DNA of 14,277 bases from UBA5209 sp964625015 (GTDB taxonomy: Bacteria; Patescibacteriota; Dojkabacteria; SC72). The DNA lies in assembly GCA_964625015.1 (NCBI GenBank), contig CAZUZI010000024.1, positions 1-14,277 on the forward strand, in the 5' to 3' direction. The notes under the pieces were generated by a model, which was given only the letters and a program-made list of their open reading frames with translations, ran no database searches and had not been told where the DNA came from. How positions within the stretch are numbered: position 1 is the stretch's first letter; each line of letters opens with the position of its first letter. A program made the position numbers and the translations under genes. Positions 12,813-14,277 of this stretch are shown in pieces.

Positions 12813-14237
12813 TTAGAATATACCTATCACCATTAGGATTCCAATTATGAGCATGAGGATACCGGCTACTAGATGCATTTTTCTTACATTCTTTTCTTTC
12901 CAATCCTTTACATCCTCTGCTCTTTTGGAGCCAAGGAATACGATTACAGTTACAGCAATCATTGGTAGTACAAATACGAAATTGTAAAGAAGTAGTAAAG
13001 GTATTGCATTAATGAAACCCTGATCAGCAAGCAATCCTCCTAATATGATATATGGGCCAATTGTACACGGTAAAAGGAATAGAGTTACAAAAAGACCCAT
13101 TCCAAATGCTCCTATTGGGGAGGTGATCTTCGATATGAGTTTGTTAACCTTCGGTCTAAAGAAGAGTGGCATCTCTGTTGCTATACCACCTGGTTTGTAC
13201 TTAAAGTAATCTTTCAATTCCAATATTCCAAGTATCACTGCCCCAGCTCCAAGTGCTTTGTATATATATAGCTTTATGGATGCTATTGATTGTATGAATT
13301 GAAATGCTGTTATTATTAAGTATCCATAGAGGAGATACATGAGTACAACTGCAGTTATAAATGCTAAACCTGCAAGTAGAACCTTCTTTCTATTTCCTGG
13401 ATTGTATGTAACTATTGCTATTAGCATTAGAGCTAATACCGATATTGCACACGGATTTATGGAATCAGCGAGACCAAGTGCAATCGTTCTACCTATTGAT
13501 ACTGTATTACCTGATGTTGTACTCTCATCTCCTCCTGTACTAGTTGTATTGCCATCCACTGATTCTCCATTCCATTGTAAGATCCATCCTCCGACTTTAA
13601 GTGCATTCTCATATGTTAGTGAGCCTCCTGAGTATTCTACTTTTTCAGGTTTTGTCTTCTTACCATCTATATTTGCTATTGCATTATCTACTGTTGTTGC
13701 TGATATGAATTCTTTAATCATACTATTCTCATCTCCCGTTAACTCTTTTAGGCTGTCTTTAAAAGCAACTCTATCTTTTGAATATATTGTAGGATATCTT
13801 TTTAAATCGTTTAGATTTAATTTATCAAATGATACTGAAGAGCCATCTGGTAAATTTACTGTATCTGCAGAGGATTCCTCTATCATCTGATTTAATTTAC
13901 TTAATATTGGTGTATCGCCAGATTCGTTAAGATCTTTAGAGAAAAAGATCTGTGGTATCCCTAGACTCAGATCGTATGATTCTGCATACTGATTAAGCAT
14001 TTGTGAATTTCCTAAGTTCTTGTATATTTCATATTCGATAACGACAAAGTTACCCTCATTTACTCTCTTATTTAGTACTGGAGATACCTTTGCACAATGA
14101 GGACACCCTATTCCACCAAAATATATTGCATATTTGTTTGATGTTGTCTCTATTTCTTGTGCGTATGTTTCTGTACTAGAAAATATTGGGAGTATGAGTA
14201 AAACAATTAGGAGGATTTTTGTAAAGAGTTTTTTCAT
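12813..14237 (-). CDS. Thioredoxin-like domain fused to CcdA/DsbD-type membrane thiol transporter
   Basis: The protein has 474 residues. A signal peptide with cleavage near TYA-QE (residue 26) precedes an extracytoplasmic thioredoxin or glutaredoxin-like domain with GCPHC (Cys45, Cys48) and a cis-proline motif GIPQIFF (Pro95). A Ser/Thr/Gly-rich linker (about 227-245) leads to six or more membrane segments of CcdA type. These carry the paired redox cysteines DSINPC (Cys263) and LLPC (Cys391). By family knowledge, CcdA/DsbD proteins carry electrons from cytoplasmic thioredoxin across the membrane to exported thiol proteins, and here the likely partner domain is built in. The order is opposite to the C-terminal thioredoxin of DsbD. 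Whether it reduces or oxidises exported proteins is not known. No SD precedes ATG 14237. TATAAC (minus, 14261-14256) could be a -10, with its -35 outside the window. Confidence 0.88.
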   Translation of the reverse strand: MKKLFTKILLIVLLILPIFSSTETYAQEIETTSNKYAIYFGGIGCPHCAKVSPVLNKRVNEGNFVVIEYEIYKNLGNSQMLNQYAESYDLSLGIPQIFFSKDLNESGDTPILSKLNQMIEESSADTVNLPDGSSVSFDKLNLNDLKRYPTIYSKDRVAFKDSLKELTGDENSMIKEFISATTVDNAIANIDGKKTKPEKVEYSGGSLTYENALKVGGWILQWNGESVDGNTTSTGGDESTTSGNTVSIGRTIALGLADSINPCAISVLALMLIAIVTYNPGNRKKVLLAGLAFITAVVLMYLLYGYLIITAFQFIQSIASIKLYIYKALGAGAVILGILELKDYFKYKPGGIATEMPLFFRPKVNKLISKITSPIGAFGMGLFVTLFLLPCTIGPYIILGGLLADQGFINAIPLLLLYNFVFVLPMIAVTVIVFLGSKRAEDVKDWKEKNVRKMHLVAGILMLIIGILMVIGIF

Positions 14238-14277
14238 TGTCTGTATATCTCTAATGTTATATCTGTTTGGATAACTA

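Noticed and set aside
1..14277. Recoding of UGA (as in Gracilibacteria or Absconditabacteria), suggested by the absence of TGA stops in the genes seen.
   Set aside because: Full-length conserved proteins are read without any in-frame TGA, glycines use GGN and tryptophans use TGG. Around a dozen stops in an AT-rich genome can lack TGA by chance. The standard code explains everything.
1..14277. CRISPR arrays, insertion sequences, tRNA or rRNA genes, riboswitches.
   Set aside because: No regularly spaced direct repeats, transposase motifs, terminal inverted repeats or tRNA cloverleaf signatures were seen. All intergenic gaps are shorter than 100 bases.

Overview
The window is AT-rich bacterial DNA (G+C about one third by eye) and densely packed with genes. 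Gaps are short, two gene pairs are convergent with almost no space between them, and most start codons have no Shine-Dalgarno (SD) sequence. Genes read with the standard code and stop only at TAA or TAG. Divergent housekeeping enzymes, a minimal fermentative energy module and a membrane protein family that I recall being labelled 'iron hydrogenase' all suggest an anaerobic member of the Candidate Phyla Radiation (Patescibacteria), perhaps Dojkabacteria-like. This placement is an inference, since no rRNA gene is present.

Layout. Positions 1-1927 (minus) hold the 5' part of a large secreted surface protein: a signal peptide, a beta-rich domain and at least four fibronectin-III-like repeats. It runs off the left edge and is broken by a one-base frameshift near 1698. 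Next is a small polytopic membrane protein at 2010-2525 (minus), which resembles ECF-transporter S components. It is divergent from a plus-strand cluster at 2587-4487: a methyltransferase-like protein, a stand-alone [FeFe]-hydrogenase H-domain protein of only 280 residues, and a guanine-deaminase-like enzyme. A well-formed sigma70-type promoter ends 8 bases before the first ATG of this cluster, so the mRNA may be leaderless. CTP synthase follows at 4565-6226.

Convergent to it, and overlapping by four bases, is a five-gene minus-strand operon. In transcription order it is a MarR regulator, an ExoX-like DEDDh exonuclease, a fused gamma/alpha 2-oxoacid:ferredoxin oxidoreductase subunit, its beta subunit, and a fused alpha/beta ADP-forming acyl-CoA synthetase. 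The last three can convert a 2-oxoacid to CO2, reduced ferredoxin, a free acid and one ATP. The hydrogenase-like protein is the only other candidate electron-handling protein for ferredoxin in view.

Divergent from marR is an FKBP-type prolyl isomerase with an N-terminal membrane anchor. An internal, unusually strong SD site could also start a soluble form. It meets a minus-strand thioredoxin-CcdA fusion, a membrane thiol-redox protein, at the right edge. FKBP, thioredoxin-CcdA and the surface protein together suggest folding and oxidation of exported proteins.

The most interesting items are the minimal H-domain protein with all four cluster cysteines but proline in place of the proton-relay cysteine, its gene neighbourhood, the dual-start FKBP, and the frameshifted FN3 surface protein. 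No tRNA, rRNA, CRISPR array, insertion sequence or convincing intrinsic terminator was seen. No gene-free stretch exceeds 100 bases.
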